Positions 43,802-53,462 are shown, counted from the first letter of the stretch. The stretch: 64,000 bases of DNA from Haliscomenobacter hydrossis DSM 1100 (GCF_000212735.1 NC_015510.1:806001-870000); one strand, 5' to 3'. The notes: generated by a model from the letters alone, not told the origin. A program made the numbers and translations.

Positions 43802-45343
43802 ATGCAAGAGCTTCAGGAGTTAACCTATATTGTCGCTAAAAACCCTCCGAATAGCATGCGCTTTATCGGGCCGGATTTTTGGACTTCGGACTCGAAAATG
43901 CAGCTTTTGCTCACCGCCATTCGCAATGGGGAGGTCAACGACGACCTCGACGCAGCGGAACTGCTCTATGGAGAACGCCTCGTCAGCAATAAGTACCGCA
44001 ACCTTAAGCATGAGCTCAAACGCAGGCTAATCAATACCATTTTCCTGCTCCCGACCAATAGTGATAAAGATCGGGATGCTGCTTATTTCGAGTGCTGGAA
44101 AGACTGGGCCGCTTGTCAGATCCTGATCGAAAAATCAAGCCGTTATTCAGCTACGGCTATTGCTCAAAACATATTAAAGAAAGCAATTCGTTACGATTTT
44201 CTAAATCTAGTACACCTCATCGCCCTCTATCTGCGCAATCACTATGCGCTGCGGGAAAAAGACAAGAGCCGATTTCAGTACTACGATGAACTATACCAAC
44301 GCTATCGGGAAGAGGAAGATTGGAATAATCTGGCGCATAAATACTATATGTCCCTGATTCTTGATCATGCGGTCGACAGTGTGGTGGCTAACCCTCAAAT
44401 CCAGATAGACGCTCAGGCATATTTGTGCGAACTGTATCCCATTAAGCCCCGTATCGAAAATGTAAAGTTCCACTATTATCTCTTTCAGATTGAGTTGTTG
44501 GGTAAGATGGGTGTTTTCTCTTATGAAGAAGCCAAGGAGGTATGCGCCCGAGCCATCGATTTTTTGGATAAAAGTAAAGTTCAATTCAGTGGTGGGATCC
44601 TGAATTTCCTGCTCAATAAGCTGGTATGCCACATTCAGTTGCGGGAATTCGACCAGGGGGAAAAAACAGCCCGGGCCTGTAATGAGTTGGTAGAGCCGGG
44701 TACTTTCAATTGGTTTAAAACCCAGGAGTACCTCTTTTTGCTGGCCTTTCATACCGGCAATTATCAGAGGGCCTACCAGAGTTACTATTTGGTGGTCAAC
44801 AATTCACGCTATAAAACCTACACTATTCTGCACGAAACCTGGACGCTGCACAAAATGTATCTACACTTTCTCTATCTGCTGGGTAAAGTTACGCCCCGGC
44901 ATGATGATGAAAGCTTTTCGGCTATCCGTCTGAGCAAGTTCCTGAACGAGGTTCCTTCCTTTGCAAAGGACAAGCAGGGGATGAATATTCCGGTGCTGAT
45001 CATCCAGATGGCTTTTCTGATTTTACAACGCAACTATGATCTAGCTACGGAGCGTATCGACGCGGTCAATAAATACTGCGACCGGTATCTGAGAACAAAC
45101 AGTTCCAATTTTCGCAGCAACTGCTTCATCAAAATGCTGCTGCAAATACCAAAGTCTAATTTTCACCCTGTTGCGACGCAGCGCAGTGCGCAGCCCTACC
45201 TGAAACAGATGAATACCATCGAAATTAATTTCAATAACCAGGCTCACGAAATAGAAATACTACCTTTTGGGGACTTTTGGGAGCTTATCCTGAGCACTCT
45301 CGACAACAAGGTCAATAAGGTAAAGCAAGTGGCCAGTCGTTGA
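43802..45343 (+). CDS. helical-repeat cytosolic protein of unknown function
   Basis: This 513-residue protein is almost all alpha-helical with TPR-like spacing (for example EYLFLLAFHTGNYQRAYQSYY and MAFLILQRNYDLATERIDAV). It lacks a signal peptide and has a conserved-looking N-terminus with LLYGERLVSNKYRNLKHELKRRL. It is transcribed away from the RiPP operons and is the last gene before the right copy of the island-flanking direct repeat. It may be an adaptor or sensor; I do not recognise a family. Confidence 0.75.
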   Translation: MQELQELTYIVAKNPPNSMRFIGPDFWTSDSKMQLLLTAIRNGEVNDDLDAAELLYGERLVSNKYRNLKHELKRRLINTIFLLPTNSDKDRDAAYFECWKDWAACQILIEKSSRYSATAIAQNILKKAIRYDFLNLVHLIALYLRNHYALREKDKSRFQYYDELYQRYREEEDWNNLAHKYYMSLILDHAVDSVVANPQIQIDAQAYLCELYPIKPRIENVKFHYYLFQIELLGKMGVFSYEEAKEVCARAIDFLDKSKVQFSGGILNFLLNKLVCHIQLREFDQGEKTARACNELVEPGTFNWFKTQEYLFLLAFHTGNYQRAYQSYYLVVNNSRYKTYTILHETWTLHKMYLHFLYLLGKVTPRHDDESFSAIRLSKFLNEVPSFAKDKQGMNIPVLIIQMAFLILQRNYDLATERIDAVNKYCDRYLRTNSSNFRSNCFIKMLLQIPKSNFHPVATQRSAQPYLKQMNTIEINFNNQAHEIEILPFGDFWELILSTLDNKVNKVKQVASR

Positions 45344-45365
45344 AAGCGTTCCTTAAAAGCTTGTC

Positions 45366-45548
45366 TAATAAAAGTATTTGTTCTTTAATCCCGATTTTCC
45401 TATTTTGTTTAAATATCTAATCATGTCGACGAATACATGCTAGCAAATCCGATTTACCTGCTTATCGCCGTCCTATTGCTCCCGGCGCTTTTAGGGGCAC
45501 AAAAACGCAGCGACAAGGACAAAACTTTCACTGCCTGCTACTTTTATC
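45366..45548 (+). repeat. right copy of the direct repeat flanking the island
   Basis: This copy covers the leader and first codons of the intact gene at 45437 and aligns with 21631-21816. A promoter-like TTTG-N20-TATTTTG arrangement lies in it. Confidence 0.75.
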
Positions 45549-46156
45549 AGTATACCTCTTTGGCTGATGCCAAAGCCGATTTACATTTGATGAAACACGT
45601 AGAAGGGCTGAATTTAAAAAAAGGAGAAAAGGTCGCAGACATTGGTGCCGGAGCACTCCGCTGGGAAGGGGCTTTGTCTTTATTCACCGAAGGCATCCAG
45701 TTTTATGCCGTAGACATCGACTCGTCCTGTTGCAATGCCCAGCAGGCCAGTTATGTGCAGCGCTACTATTCCATCGTCAAAGGCCAGCGGCTCAGCAACA
45801 GCATCAGCACCTCTTTGGGGAGCATCAAAAAAACTGGCTTGCCTGATGGCCAAATGGATAAAGTCATTTTATTCCAAACTTTTCACGAATTTAGCCACCC
45901 CGAAGAAATGTTGCGCGATATTTACCGCAGCCTGAGCCAAAATGGCCGTTTGTACATAAGTGAATTGGTACCGCGTCATGCCAAAGACCTGCATCCCGGA
46001 TGCCAACACCGGATGTTCTGGCCCGAGGAATTAAAAAAACTGGTTCAGCGCTACGGATTTATTTTTGAAGTGCAGACCACCATTGTCAAAGACGACAAAA
46101 AAAACCACACCCAGTTGTTGTACCGTTTCAGAAAAAGTAGTCAAGAAAATGGATAG
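45437..46156 (+). CDS. methyltransferase-like protein with a signal peptide
   Basis: The protein has 239 residues. The N-terminus MLANPIYLLIAVLLLPALLG is a signal peptide or anchor. The rest is a class I SAM-methyltransferase fold: VADIGAGALRWEGALSLF (glycine loop), YAVDIDSSCCNAQQA, DKVILFQTFHEFSHPEEML and LSQNGRLYISELVP. Export of a SAM-dependent enzyme is unusual because SAM is cytosolic; a tail-in anchor with a cytosolic domain or a non-enzymatic role are options. It overlaps the next gene by 8 bp. A truncated copy of its 5' end lies at 21704-21817. Confidence 0.78.
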   Translation: MLANPIYLLIAVLLLPALLGAQKRSDKDKTFTACYFYQYTSLADAKADLHLMKHVEGLNLKKGEKVADIGAGALRWEGALSLFTEGIQFYAVDIDSSCCNAQQASYVQRYYSIVKGQRLSNSISTSLGSIKKTGLPDGQMDKVILFQTFHEFSHPEEMLRDIYRSLSQNGRLYISELVPRHAKDLHPGCQHRMFWPEELKKLVQRYGFIFEVQTTIVKDDKKNHTQLLYRFRKSSQENG

Positions 46157-47456
46157 CCCAATACCCGAAAAAAACAAAACCGGTTGGCTTGAACACCTGG
46201 AAGCAGAAAGCTGGTCAGCAGAATTGATCATCTCCGGCGCGGCTATTTATGGTGCTTTGCAACTCCCCTGGCTGTTGACTAAACTGATCCATTACAGTTT
46301 GCTCAATTTTAGTGACGACATTTTGGAAATCATGTATCTCGTTTTCATCTACCTCACTTTTGCCATTACCATCCTGATGGTCAACTTCGTGATGCATTTT
46401 GTGCTGCGCTCATTGTGGGTGGGTCTGATTGGATTAAGCTCCGTTTTTCCGCAGGGAATCAACGAAGAGAGTGAGGCCTTCAGTAAAAGTTACATCCAGC
46501 AATTGAAGCACGATTTTGGTGATCTACGGGGTTACAATGAAAAGATCGATCGGCTCTGCAGCATTATTTTTGCTTTCTCCTTTTCCTTTGCGATGATTTT
46601 TTTGAGCATCGCCGTCATGGTACTGACGATTGCTGGAATTGCTTACTGGATCCATCAATTCAATCAGCAGATCCCCATTAGTATGGTATTTTTTTCCATT
46701 CTGAGCCTCGTGCTTTTGCCTGGTATGTTGAATGGCTTGCTCAACCACAAAAAACTCCGCGAAATGGCCTGGGTGCAAAAAATCCATTACCCTGTTTTGT
46801 TCAAAGGCGTCAGTCGGATCATGTTTCATGTTTTTTTCGAGCCAGTTTATTACATCAACAGCATTTTTATCACCAACTTTAAAAAAAGACAATACTCACT
46901 AAGTGTCCTGACTTATATGGCGCTGGTTTTGCCGGTCTTTGCCGGTGTGTTTATCCAAAGCCATGCCATTTTTGCCAATAAAGATTATTACTTCAAATAC
47001 GCCAACCGGGAAGACCGCTTTTACCCCCTCCACTACGAAGACCAACTGGGCGATAATCAGTTGATCCAAAACCCAATGATTCCCAGCGCACAAATCGAAG
47101 GTTCGGGTTTGAACTTGTTTTTGCCTTTACCCATGCGTGAAGAGACCAGACTCTATCAAAAATATGGCGCGTATCCCAATGACCCCCAGCTCTCTGCAAG
47201 CGAAAATACGCTGAAAAGTCGCGCCTGGTTCAGGGAGCAAGCGGGGAAATACTTCCACATCGAGGTGAATGGGAAAAAATATACCCCTTCGCTGCGCGGG
47301 TACAACCACCGCAATGCCTACGAGTATGGATTTCTCACTTTCATCCCCGCTAGTTTGTGCAAAGAAGGCGAAAATGTGATTTACATCCGATCTGAATACC
47401 AAGTCGATGGAAAAAAGCGGGAATGTTACATTCCGTTTTGGTACAGCAATAGATAG
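46149..47456 (+). CDS. multi-pass membrane protein of unknown function
   Basis: From ATG at 46149 (8 bp inside the previous gene) the protein has 435 residues; the longer frame from 46065 starts inside the methyltransferase-like gene and is rejected. It has about six helices, including IIFAFSFSFAMIFLSIAVMV, IPISMVFFSILSLVLL and LMALVLPVFAGVF-like segments, and a periplasmic C-terminal domain of about 130 residues (EGSGLNLFLPLPMREETRLY; YHIEVNGKKYTPSLRGY-like). Coupling with the upstream gene suggests a joint function. No family is recognised. Confidence 0.7.
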   Translation: MDSPIPEKNKTGWLEHLEAESWSAELIISGAAIYGALQLPWLLTKLIHYSLLNFSDDILEIMYLVFIYLTFAITILMVNFVMHFVLRSLWVGLIGLSSVFPQGINEESEAFSKSYIQQLKHDFGDLRGYNEKIDRLCSIIFAFSFSFAMIFLSIAVMVLTIAGIAYWIHQFNQQIPISMVFFSILSLVLLPGMLNGLLNHKKLREMAWVQKIHYPVLFKGVSRIMFHVFFEPVYYINSIFITNFKKRQYSLSVLTYMALVLPVFAGVFIQSHAIFANKDYYFKYANREDRFYPLHYEDQLGDNQLIQNPMIPSAQIEGSGLNLFLPLPMREETRLYQKYGAYPNDPQLSASENTLKSRAWFREQAGKYFHIEVNGKKYTPSLRGYNHRNAYEYGFLTFIPASLCKEGENVIYIRSEYQVDGKKRECYIPFWYSNR

Positions 47457-47535
47457 CAGCCTTTTACCCGAAAATTGTCATTGCTATGCTCAGCAATTCA
47501 TCCTAAGTTTAAGGTTTTGATGAAAAACCGAATGT

Positions 47536-49650
47536 ATGAAACTTAGAAATTTTGTTGTCCTGATGTTGTTCAGCAGCATCGGTGAATTCGCTTTTGCCCA
47601 GGGCTTTGTACAAACCCAGGCTTCGCCATCCGGCAAAATTGTGCTGCATTTTCAACTATCAGCACAAGGAATACCCAGCTACCGGATCGACTTTTTAGGC
47701 AAACCCATTATTGCTCCTTCCAAACTGGGGCTGTTTTTGGAAAGTGGCCAGTTGAATCAGGGTTTTAAACTCATTCAAAACAGCAGCACTACATTTGACG
47801 AAAGCTGGCAACCCGTTTGGGGTGAAGTGGCCAGCATTCGCAACCACTACAATGAACTCAAAGTAAAACTCGAAAATACGACTGGCCAAGTCGAAATTAC
47901 CTTCCGGGTTTTTGACGATGGGATCGGTTTTCGCTACGGACTTTTGGGCAAGGCCGGGCAAACCGGCGAGCTTAGTGTGATGGAAGAGCAAAGTGAATTT
48001 GCCATGACTGGCGACCATACAGCCTGGTGGCAGCCGGGCGACTGGGACAGTAATGAACACACCTACACCACCTCCCCTATCTCTAAAATTGACGGGCGGG
48101 TATATTTAAAAGAAACCTCCATTTCTACGCAGTTCATTCCCGATTACCGGGCTTGCCAGACCCCTATTGCCATGCGCACGACCACAGGGGTACATTTGGC
48201 CATTCATGAGGCGGCGCTGGTCAATTTCCCAGCCATGCAGCTCAATGTCAACCCTGCTACCCGAACGTTTACCGCTTTTTTGGTGCCGGGTGCAGCGCTG
48301 TGGCGCAAAGCCATTGTCCCGGTTGGTTTCCAGACCCCCTGGAGAGTTGTGCTGATTAGTCCGGATGCACCCGGTTTATTGGCCTCGAAATTGATCCTCA
48401 ACCTGAATGAACCTTGCAAAATTGCCGATGTGAGCTGGATCAAACCCACCAAGTACGTTGGCATCTGGTGGGAAATGCACCTGGGCAAATCCACCTGGGA
48501 TTACGGCGGAACCCAAACCGGACAAAGTGCCCAAGGCAGTACCGGACATGGGCGCCACGGCGCTACCACCGCCAATACCCAGAAATACATTGACTTTGCG
48601 GCTGAACACGGCTTCAACGGGGTATTGGTGGAAGGTTGGAATACGGGCTGGGAAGACTGGTTTGGCAAATGGAAAGAAGACGTGTTTGATTTTCAGACGC
48701 CCTATCCGGATTATGATTTAAAAGGTTTGGCCAAATATTCCCTGGAACGCGGTGCCCCCATCATCGTCCACCATGAAACCTCCGGCTCGGCTACCGGTTA
48801 TGAAAAACACATCGACAAAGCTTTTGACCTGATGCAATCGCTGGATTTGCACGCCATCAAATCGGGTTATGTAGGCCGCATCATCCCCAAAGGAGAATGG
48901 CACGACGGGCAATGGATGATCAACCACTACAATCGGGTTTTGGAAAAAGCAGCGGCCAAAAAAATCATGGTCGACGCACACGAGCCCGTGCGCCCAACTG
49001 GCCTACACCGCACTTACCCCAACTTTCTGGCTTCGGAAGCCACGCGGGGCAATGAATTCAATGCCTGGAGCGTGGGGAATCCACCTGAACACGAAACAAT
49101 CTTGCCCTTTACCCGTGGCTTGGGTGGACCGATTGATTACACACCAGGGGTTTTCAACATCAAATTTTCGGAATACAAACCCAGTCCCAACGAGTACCAG
49201 GTGCATACGACCCTGGCCAAACAATTGGCCCTTTACGTCACCTTGTACTCCCCCTTACAAATGGCCGCCGACTTGCCTGAACACTACCAAAAACACCTGG
49301 ATGCTTTCCAGTTCATCAAAGATGTGGCCGTAGATTGGGACGATACCCGCATTCTGGCAGCAGCCATTGGGGATTTTATTGTCACGGCACGCAAGGCCAA
49401 AGGTTCCCCCAATTGGTTTCTTGGCGCGATTACTGATGAATTGGCGCGGGCACAAAGCGTGAAGTTGAGCTTTTTACCCGCTGGAAAAACATTTGTGGCC
49501 ACGATTTACGAGGATGCGCCGGATGCACATTGGAAAAACAATCCCACTGCGTATCGGATTCGAAAAGTGGAGGTGAATAGCACGAGCGTGTTGACGTTGA
49601 AACTGGCTGCGGGCGGTGGCGCGGCGGTAAGTCTACTGCCGAAGGAATAA
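47536..49650 (+). CDS. glycoside hydrolase family 97 (alpha-glucosidase/galactosidase)
   Basis: This 704-residue protein has a signal peptide (ending about residue 22), an N-terminal GH97 domain (SPSGKIVLHFQLSAQGIPSY, GIGFRYGL), a catalytic barrel with KYVGIWWEMHLGKSTWDY, FNGVLVEGWNTGWEDWF, and HEPVRPTGLHRTYPNFLASE, and a C-terminal beta domain. GH97 enzymes cleave alpha-glucosides or alpha-galactosides in the periplasm; both inverting (Glu base) and retaining (Asp nucleophile) subfamilies exist. The LASEATRGNEFNAW stretch supplies Glu residues that suggest the inverting type, but this needs alignment. It is monocistronic; the SusC/D pair is far away (1-4 kb). Confidence 0.93.
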   Translation: MKLRNFVVLMLFSSIGEFAFAQGFVQTQASPSGKIVLHFQLSAQGIPSYRIDFLGKPIIAPSKLGLFLESGQLNQGFKLIQNSSTTFDESWQPVWGEVASIRNHYNELKVKLENTTGQVEITFRVFDDGIGFRYGLLGKAGQTGELSVMEEQSEFAMTGDHTAWWQPGDWDSNEHTYTTSPISKIDGRVYLKETSISTQFIPDYRACQTPIAMRTTTGVHLAIHEAALVNFPAMQLNVNPATRTFTAFLVPGAALWRKAIVPVGFQTPWRVVLISPDAPGLLASKLILNLNEPCKIADVSWIKPTKYVGIWWEMHLGKSTWDYGGTQTGQSAQGSTGHGRHGATTANTQKYIDFAAEHGFNGVLVEGWNTGWEDWFGKWKEDVFDFQTPYPDYDLKGLAKYSLERGAPIIVHHETSGSATGYEKHIDKAFDLMQSLDLHAIKSGYVGRIIPKGEWHDGQWMINHYNRVLEKAAAKKIMVDAHEPVRPTGLHRTYPNFLASEATRGNEFNAWSVGNPPEHETILPFTRGLGGPIDYTPGVFNIKFSEYKPSPNEYQVHTTLAKQLALYVTLYSPLQMAADLPEHYQKHLDAFQFIKDVAVDWDDTRILAAAIGDFIVTARKAKGSPNWFLGAITDELARAQSVKLSFLPAGKTFVATIYEDAPDAHWKNNPTAYRIRKVEVNSTSVLTLKLAAGGGAAVSLLPKE

Positions 49651-49674
49651 GGTCAAGTGACGAAGTACGAATGT

Positions 49675-49718
49675 AGAATGACGAATACGGCCATACGCTG
49701 GCGATTATTCGTCATTCT
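49675..49718. repeat. hairpin after the GH97 gene
   Basis: AGAATGACGAATA (49675-49687) pairs with TATTCGTCATTCT (49706-49718) with an 18-base loop. It lies 25 bp after the stop. There is no T-run. Confidence 0.65.
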
Positions 49719-49928
49719 CCATTTGTGCCATTCTACAGGACATTTTGGTTTGGGTGCCGCAGGGGCGAAAAAAATTGATAAACCTTTTGTAATTCTACTT
49801 TCACTTCTTACATTTACTTAATTGAAGTACAATTGATTAAGCATTTTTATATTTTTTTTGAGGTTTCCGACACCATGAGGGATTTAGCGTTTTTGACACC
49901 ATTCATTAACACTATAAAACCTATTGCT

Positions 49929-50324
49929 ATGTCCTTTAAAAATCTGGCGATTGTCAATGCAATCGTATTCCTCGGCTTTGGCCTTCCCATGTTGATTTCC
50001 ACCTCCATTCTCACGGATTTATTTTTAGCCAGACCTGAAGATTTAAATGAATCCGTTGAGTTCCTGTTTAAACTATTTGGTATCCCTTTGACCGGATTGG
50101 GCGTACTTTCCATTTTGATCCGCGATGCACAACCCTCCCTGGGCAGACGTGCATTTTTGGTTCTAACTGTGATCACAGGCTTGGGCTCGGCCATTGTGCA
50201 CATTTACGGGATTACGCAGGGGCTTGAAAAAAGTTCCGGCTGGGGAACCGTAGTCATTACTGTGGTCACCGGAATATGGGCCATTGTGCTTTTAACCAAA
50301 GAAAAAGGGGCTGTCACTGGATAG
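49929..50324 (+). CDS. small four-helix membrane protein
   Basis: From ATG at 49929 it has 131 residues; the longer frame from 49833 begins in AT-rich leader sequence. Four hydrophobic helices are seen (LAIVNAIVFLGFGLPMLI; LTGLGVLSILI; FLVLTVITGLGSAIVHIYG; TVVITVVTGIWAIVLL) with the short charged C-terminus KEKGAVTG. No family is recognised. Confidence 0.65.
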   Translation: MSFKNLAIVNAIVFLGFGLPMLISTSILTDLFLARPEDLNESVEFLFKLFGIPLTGLGVLSILIRDAQPSLGRRAFLVLTVITGLGSAIVHIYGITQGLEKSSGWGTVVITVVTGIWAIVLLTKEKGAVTG

Positions 50325-50400
50325 AATGAAATTAGAGCCGGGATTGTTATGAAAGACGATTCCGGCTTATTGTAATTGCTTCGTTCGTAGGGTTATTGTA

Positions 50401-50799
50401 TCATTTCTCTTCCCCGCCTTCCTCAAACCACACCGGATCCTGAATCTCCGGATCGCCATTGTAATTGACGGTGATCTCCTCCCCTGCTTCGATGTCGCGG
50501 ATGGTCCAAATTTCGATGATGGCCGCTTCGGGATCGCACCAGTAACGTGCGTTGGGTTGACGGGAGTGGTTGTACAAAGAGCCAAAACCCAGGGCAATGG
50601 CGCATTCGTCGTCATTTTCTCCCCACAAAAAATAATAGTCGTGCAGGAAGGTTTTGTGGATAACGGGCAGGTCTTCTTTGGGACAGGCAATCACCGGGCA
50701 GATTTCGACCAGCGAATCGGCAGCAATAGGCTCAGTGGAAAAAACGCCACGACCCCCTATTTCGCTAGGGCCAAAGTAGATGGAAGGAATGCGTTGCAT
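50401..50799 (-). CDS. SET-domain protein (putative lysine methyltransferase)
   Basis: This 132-residue protein is a minimal SET domain: EIGGRGVFSTEPI (SAM-binding), LYNHSRQPNARYW (the NHSxxPN motif), and AGEEITVNYNG (the catalytic Tyr region). Bacterial SET proteins of this length are thought to methylate protein lysines, but few substrates are known. It is a single gene with no partner nearby. Confidence 0.85.
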   Translation of the reverse strand: MQRIPSIYFGPSEIGGRGVFSTEPIAADSLVEICPVIACPKEDLPVIHKTFLHDYYFLWGENDDECAIALGFGSLYNHSRQPNARYWCDPEAAIIEIWTIRDIEAGEEITVNYNGDPEIQDPVWFEEGGEEK

Positions 50800-50886
50800 A
50801 GATGTTTCAGCTAAAGGCTGCTAAGGTAACGCATTCTCCCCATAAGTACATTAGCACATCAGCATATTAGCACATCAGCACATCAA

Positions 50887-51255
50887 TTACAGCTTTTCGA
50901 TACTGGCAATTTCTATTTCCGCCATTTTGGTGGTTTTTCCCCAGCCGCACTGCACATCTTGCTCTTTGCCCGTCAGGCGGTAACGCAGCTTGACCTTGAT
51001 TTGGGAAATACCAAATTGGGGTTCTGCGAGTTTAATCATGGCGTCTACTTTGGGTTTGCTGGCAGCATCGGGTACAAATTGCCCCCACTCATCGTCCAGA
51101 TCAACCCCAAAATGCCAGTCACAACCATCTACCGGCAATTGATTCTGTAAGGTGGCTTCACTTTCGGTGTAACCTTCCAGTTTGGCAACATTGTCATCCT
51201 GCGTGCAAGTTTGCAAGCCAATTAGGAGGAACATCAGGAAAAAGAACTTTTGCAT
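50887..51255 (-). CDS. small lipoprotein of unknown function
   Basis: From ATG at 51253-51255 it has 122 residues and starts MQKFFFLMFLLIGLQTCTQ, a lipoprotein signal with the Cys at 17. A small domain follows with CDWHFGVD and KLRYRLTGKEQDVQCGWGK. A longer frame from 51348 adds 31 unlikely residues. I do not recognise the family. Confidence 0.65.
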   Translation of the reverse strand: MQKFFFLMFLLIGLQTCTQDDNVAKLEGYTESEATLQNQLPVDGCDWHFGVDLDDEWGQFVPDAASKPKVDAMIKLAEPQFGISQIKVKLRYRLTGKEQDVQCGWGKTTKMAEIEIASIEKL

Positions 51256-51380
51256 TGGTCGTGTTTTTATAGTTAGACGTAGCCCGGCAGTATTTGGTTG
51301 GAAAGGGCCCACAGGCCAAGGGCGATTGGTTCTATTTTTTAAACACAAGCGATATATTTTGGCTACGCCAAAATGTTCTT

Positions 51381-51495
51381 TTCACCACGACGACACGACG
51401 ACACGACGTTTTCGCGCTTCGCGCTCAAAGGACACGACGCATCGCGTCGTGTTAAAGCGGTAGCTAACGTCGTGTCGTCGTGTCGTCGTGGTGAA
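51381..51495. repeat. inverted repeat of CACGACGA words, 30-bp perfect arms
   Basis: The left arm (51381-51410, TTCACC then CACGACGA-type words) is a perfect 30-base complement of the right arm (51466-51495). The 55-base centre has two smaller palindromes (GCGCTTCGCGC; ACACGACGC-ATC-GCGTCGTGT). It lies between the lipoprotein gene and the GH16 gene, upstream of both. Confidence 0.85.
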
Positions 51496-51638
51496 AAAAA
51501 TAAGCAGCGCAGCTGCGCAAAAGTGTTAAACTTAGAACCAATCGATCCTGCCCTCAGGTGGGTGCTAGTATTTCTCAATTTCGCGATTTTTTAGGATATT
51601 TGAAAGCTATTTTGCTATAAAAATAACCTAGATCAGCA

Positions 51639-53462
51639 ATGAAACTTTTTAAATTAGCACTCCTAGTACTTCCTATTTTTATGTTTGGCTCAAGCATCAG
51701 TCAGGCACAATGCCCCAAACTCGTCTGGGCTGACGAATTTGACGGAACCACCCTAGACCTGCAAAAATGGACCCACCAACTGGGTGGCGGTGGCTGGGGC
51801 AACAACGAACTACAAAATTACCGCCCCGAAAACACCACCCTCGAAAATGGCTTATTAAAAATCACCGCCAAACGGGAAAATTTTTCCGGCAACGCTTATA
51901 CCTCTTCCCGCATCCGTAGCATCAACAAGGGTGATTTCACCTATGGCCGTATGGAAGCCCGCATCAAATTGCCCTACGGCCAGGGCATCTGGCCCGCATT
52001 TTGGATGATGCCCACCGACGACAAATACGGCACCTGGCCCAAAAGTGGCGAACTCGACATCATGGAATTCATCGGTCGGGAACCGAAAATAATTTACGGT
52101 ACCATCCATTTTGGTCCGGATTGGCCCAACAATAAATCATCAGGTGGCGCTTACGATGCCTACCGGGAGGATTTTAGCAAAGAATACCACACCTATGCCG
52201 TGGAATGGGAACCCAACGAAATCCGGTGGTACATCGACGATTTTTTGTATTCTACCAAACGCCCCACTGATGTCGCTCCTGAACGCTGGCCTTTTGACCA
52301 ACGTTTTCATTTTATCCTCAACCTGGCCGTGGGTGGAACCTGGCCGGGCAGCCCCGATGGCAGCACCGTTTTCCCGCAAGTGCTGGAAGTCGATTACGTG
52401 CGGGTGTACGACACCAGAACGCAGTCGCTGAGTGGGCCGCGCTCGGTTCCTTTCAAGGCACCATTTACAGTATATACCATCAACGGGTCGAGCAGCGGGG
52501 ACAAAATCACCTGGGAAGTTCCTGCCGGGGCAGAAATAACCTCGGGACAAGGCACCTCCAACCTTGCCATCAAATGGGGAAGCACGGGTGGCGAAGTAAA
52601 AGCCAACATCGAAAATGTTTGTGGCAAAAAAGAAGTCAAAGTGTACGTCCGGGTAGAACCGGGCATCGCCAAAGAGAAAGCCCTGGAAAATTTTGACGAT
52701 GCTTCACCCCTCAAATTGGTGTATTACGACGGTACTTTTGCCGATAATTTTGCCAATCCGGCTAAAACAGGCATCAATACAACCAGCCTGGTAGGCAAAT
52801 ACACCCGCAGTGGCAGTACCCAATACGATGTGCTCATCTATGAGGGCAACCCCATCAGCGATCTGGGACCCTATGTGCAAAAACAGCGCAAGTTCTTTCT
52901 TGATGTCTACACCAATGCTGCCATTGGCACCGAAGTCCTTTTCCAGGCCGAAAACAGTGCTCGCGCCAAACAGAGTTATCCAAGCGGACGCCACAGCCGT
53001 TATCAGGGATTTACGACCAAACAAAACGAATGGGAACGGATGGAATTGATTTATCTGGACCGACCTGATGCGGGTACCAGTGCTTCATCCGTTGACCGTT
53101 ATGTGTTGCTGTTCAAACCCAATACTTTCAGCAACAACATTTACCATTTCGACAACCTGGACAGCTACGCACCTCAACTGACGGGTGTGCGGGATGCGCT
53201 GGTAGCTGCCGATCAGGTGTTCCGGCTTTCCCCCAATCCAGGCCGCAACGAATTGCGTTTGGAAAATATCGGTACACAAAACCTTGTTCAAGCCACCTTG
53301 CTGGGCCTGGATGGCAAAATTTTGCAAACGCACGCAGTGCCAATTTTGCCTGCCCAAATTCAGGAATTCAATGTGCGGGCTTTGCCACTTGGGTCGTACT
53401 TCTTGCAGGTGCTGCGGGCCGATGGGAAAGTAGCGGTGAGGCAATGGGTGAAGGGAAATTGA
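51639..53462 (+). CDS. GH16 beta-glucanase with type IX secretion C-terminal domain
   Basis: The 607-residue protein has a signal peptide (about 1-23). A GH16 domain (about 28-255) carries the catalytic ELDIMEFIG (Glu138 nucleophile, Asp140, Glu143 acid/base) and WPAFWMMP; these are typical of laminarinase-like endo-beta-1,3-glucanases. A PKD-like domain follows (about 265-350), then a carbohydrate-binding-like region. The C-terminus is a type A T9SS sorting domain (FRLSPNPGRNELRLENIG; LPLGSYFLQVL). It is therefore secreted by the type IX system and probably released or attached to the cell surface. Confidence 0.94.
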   Translation: MKLFKLALLVLPIFMFGSSISQAQCPKLVWADEFDGTTLDLQKWTHQLGGGGWGNNELQNYRPENTTLENGLLKITAKRENFSGNAYTSSRIRSINKGDFTYGRMEARIKLPYGQGIWPAFWMMPTDDKYGTWPKSGELDIMEFIGREPKIIYGTIHFGPDWPNNKSSGGAYDAYREDFSKEYHTYAVEWEPNEIRWYIDDFLYSTKRPTDVAPERWPFDQRFHFILNLAVGGTWPGSPDGSTVFPQVLEVDYVRVYDTRTQSLSGPRSVPFKAPFTVYTINGSSSGDKITWEVPAGAEITSGQGTSNLAIKWGSTGGEVKANIENVCGKKEVKVYVRVEPGIAKEKALENFDDASPLKLVYYDGTFADNFANPAKTGINTTSLVGKYTRSGSTQYDVLIYEGNPISDLGPYVQKQRKFFLDVYTNAAIGTEVLFQAENSARAKQSYPSGRHSRYQGFTTKQNEWERMELIYLDRPDAGTSASSVDRYVLLFKPNTFSNNIYHFDNLDSYAPQLTGVRDALVAADQVFRLSPNPGRNELRLENIGTQNLVQATLLGLDGKILQTHAVPILPAQIQEFNVRALPLGSYFLQVLRADGKVAVRQWVKGN

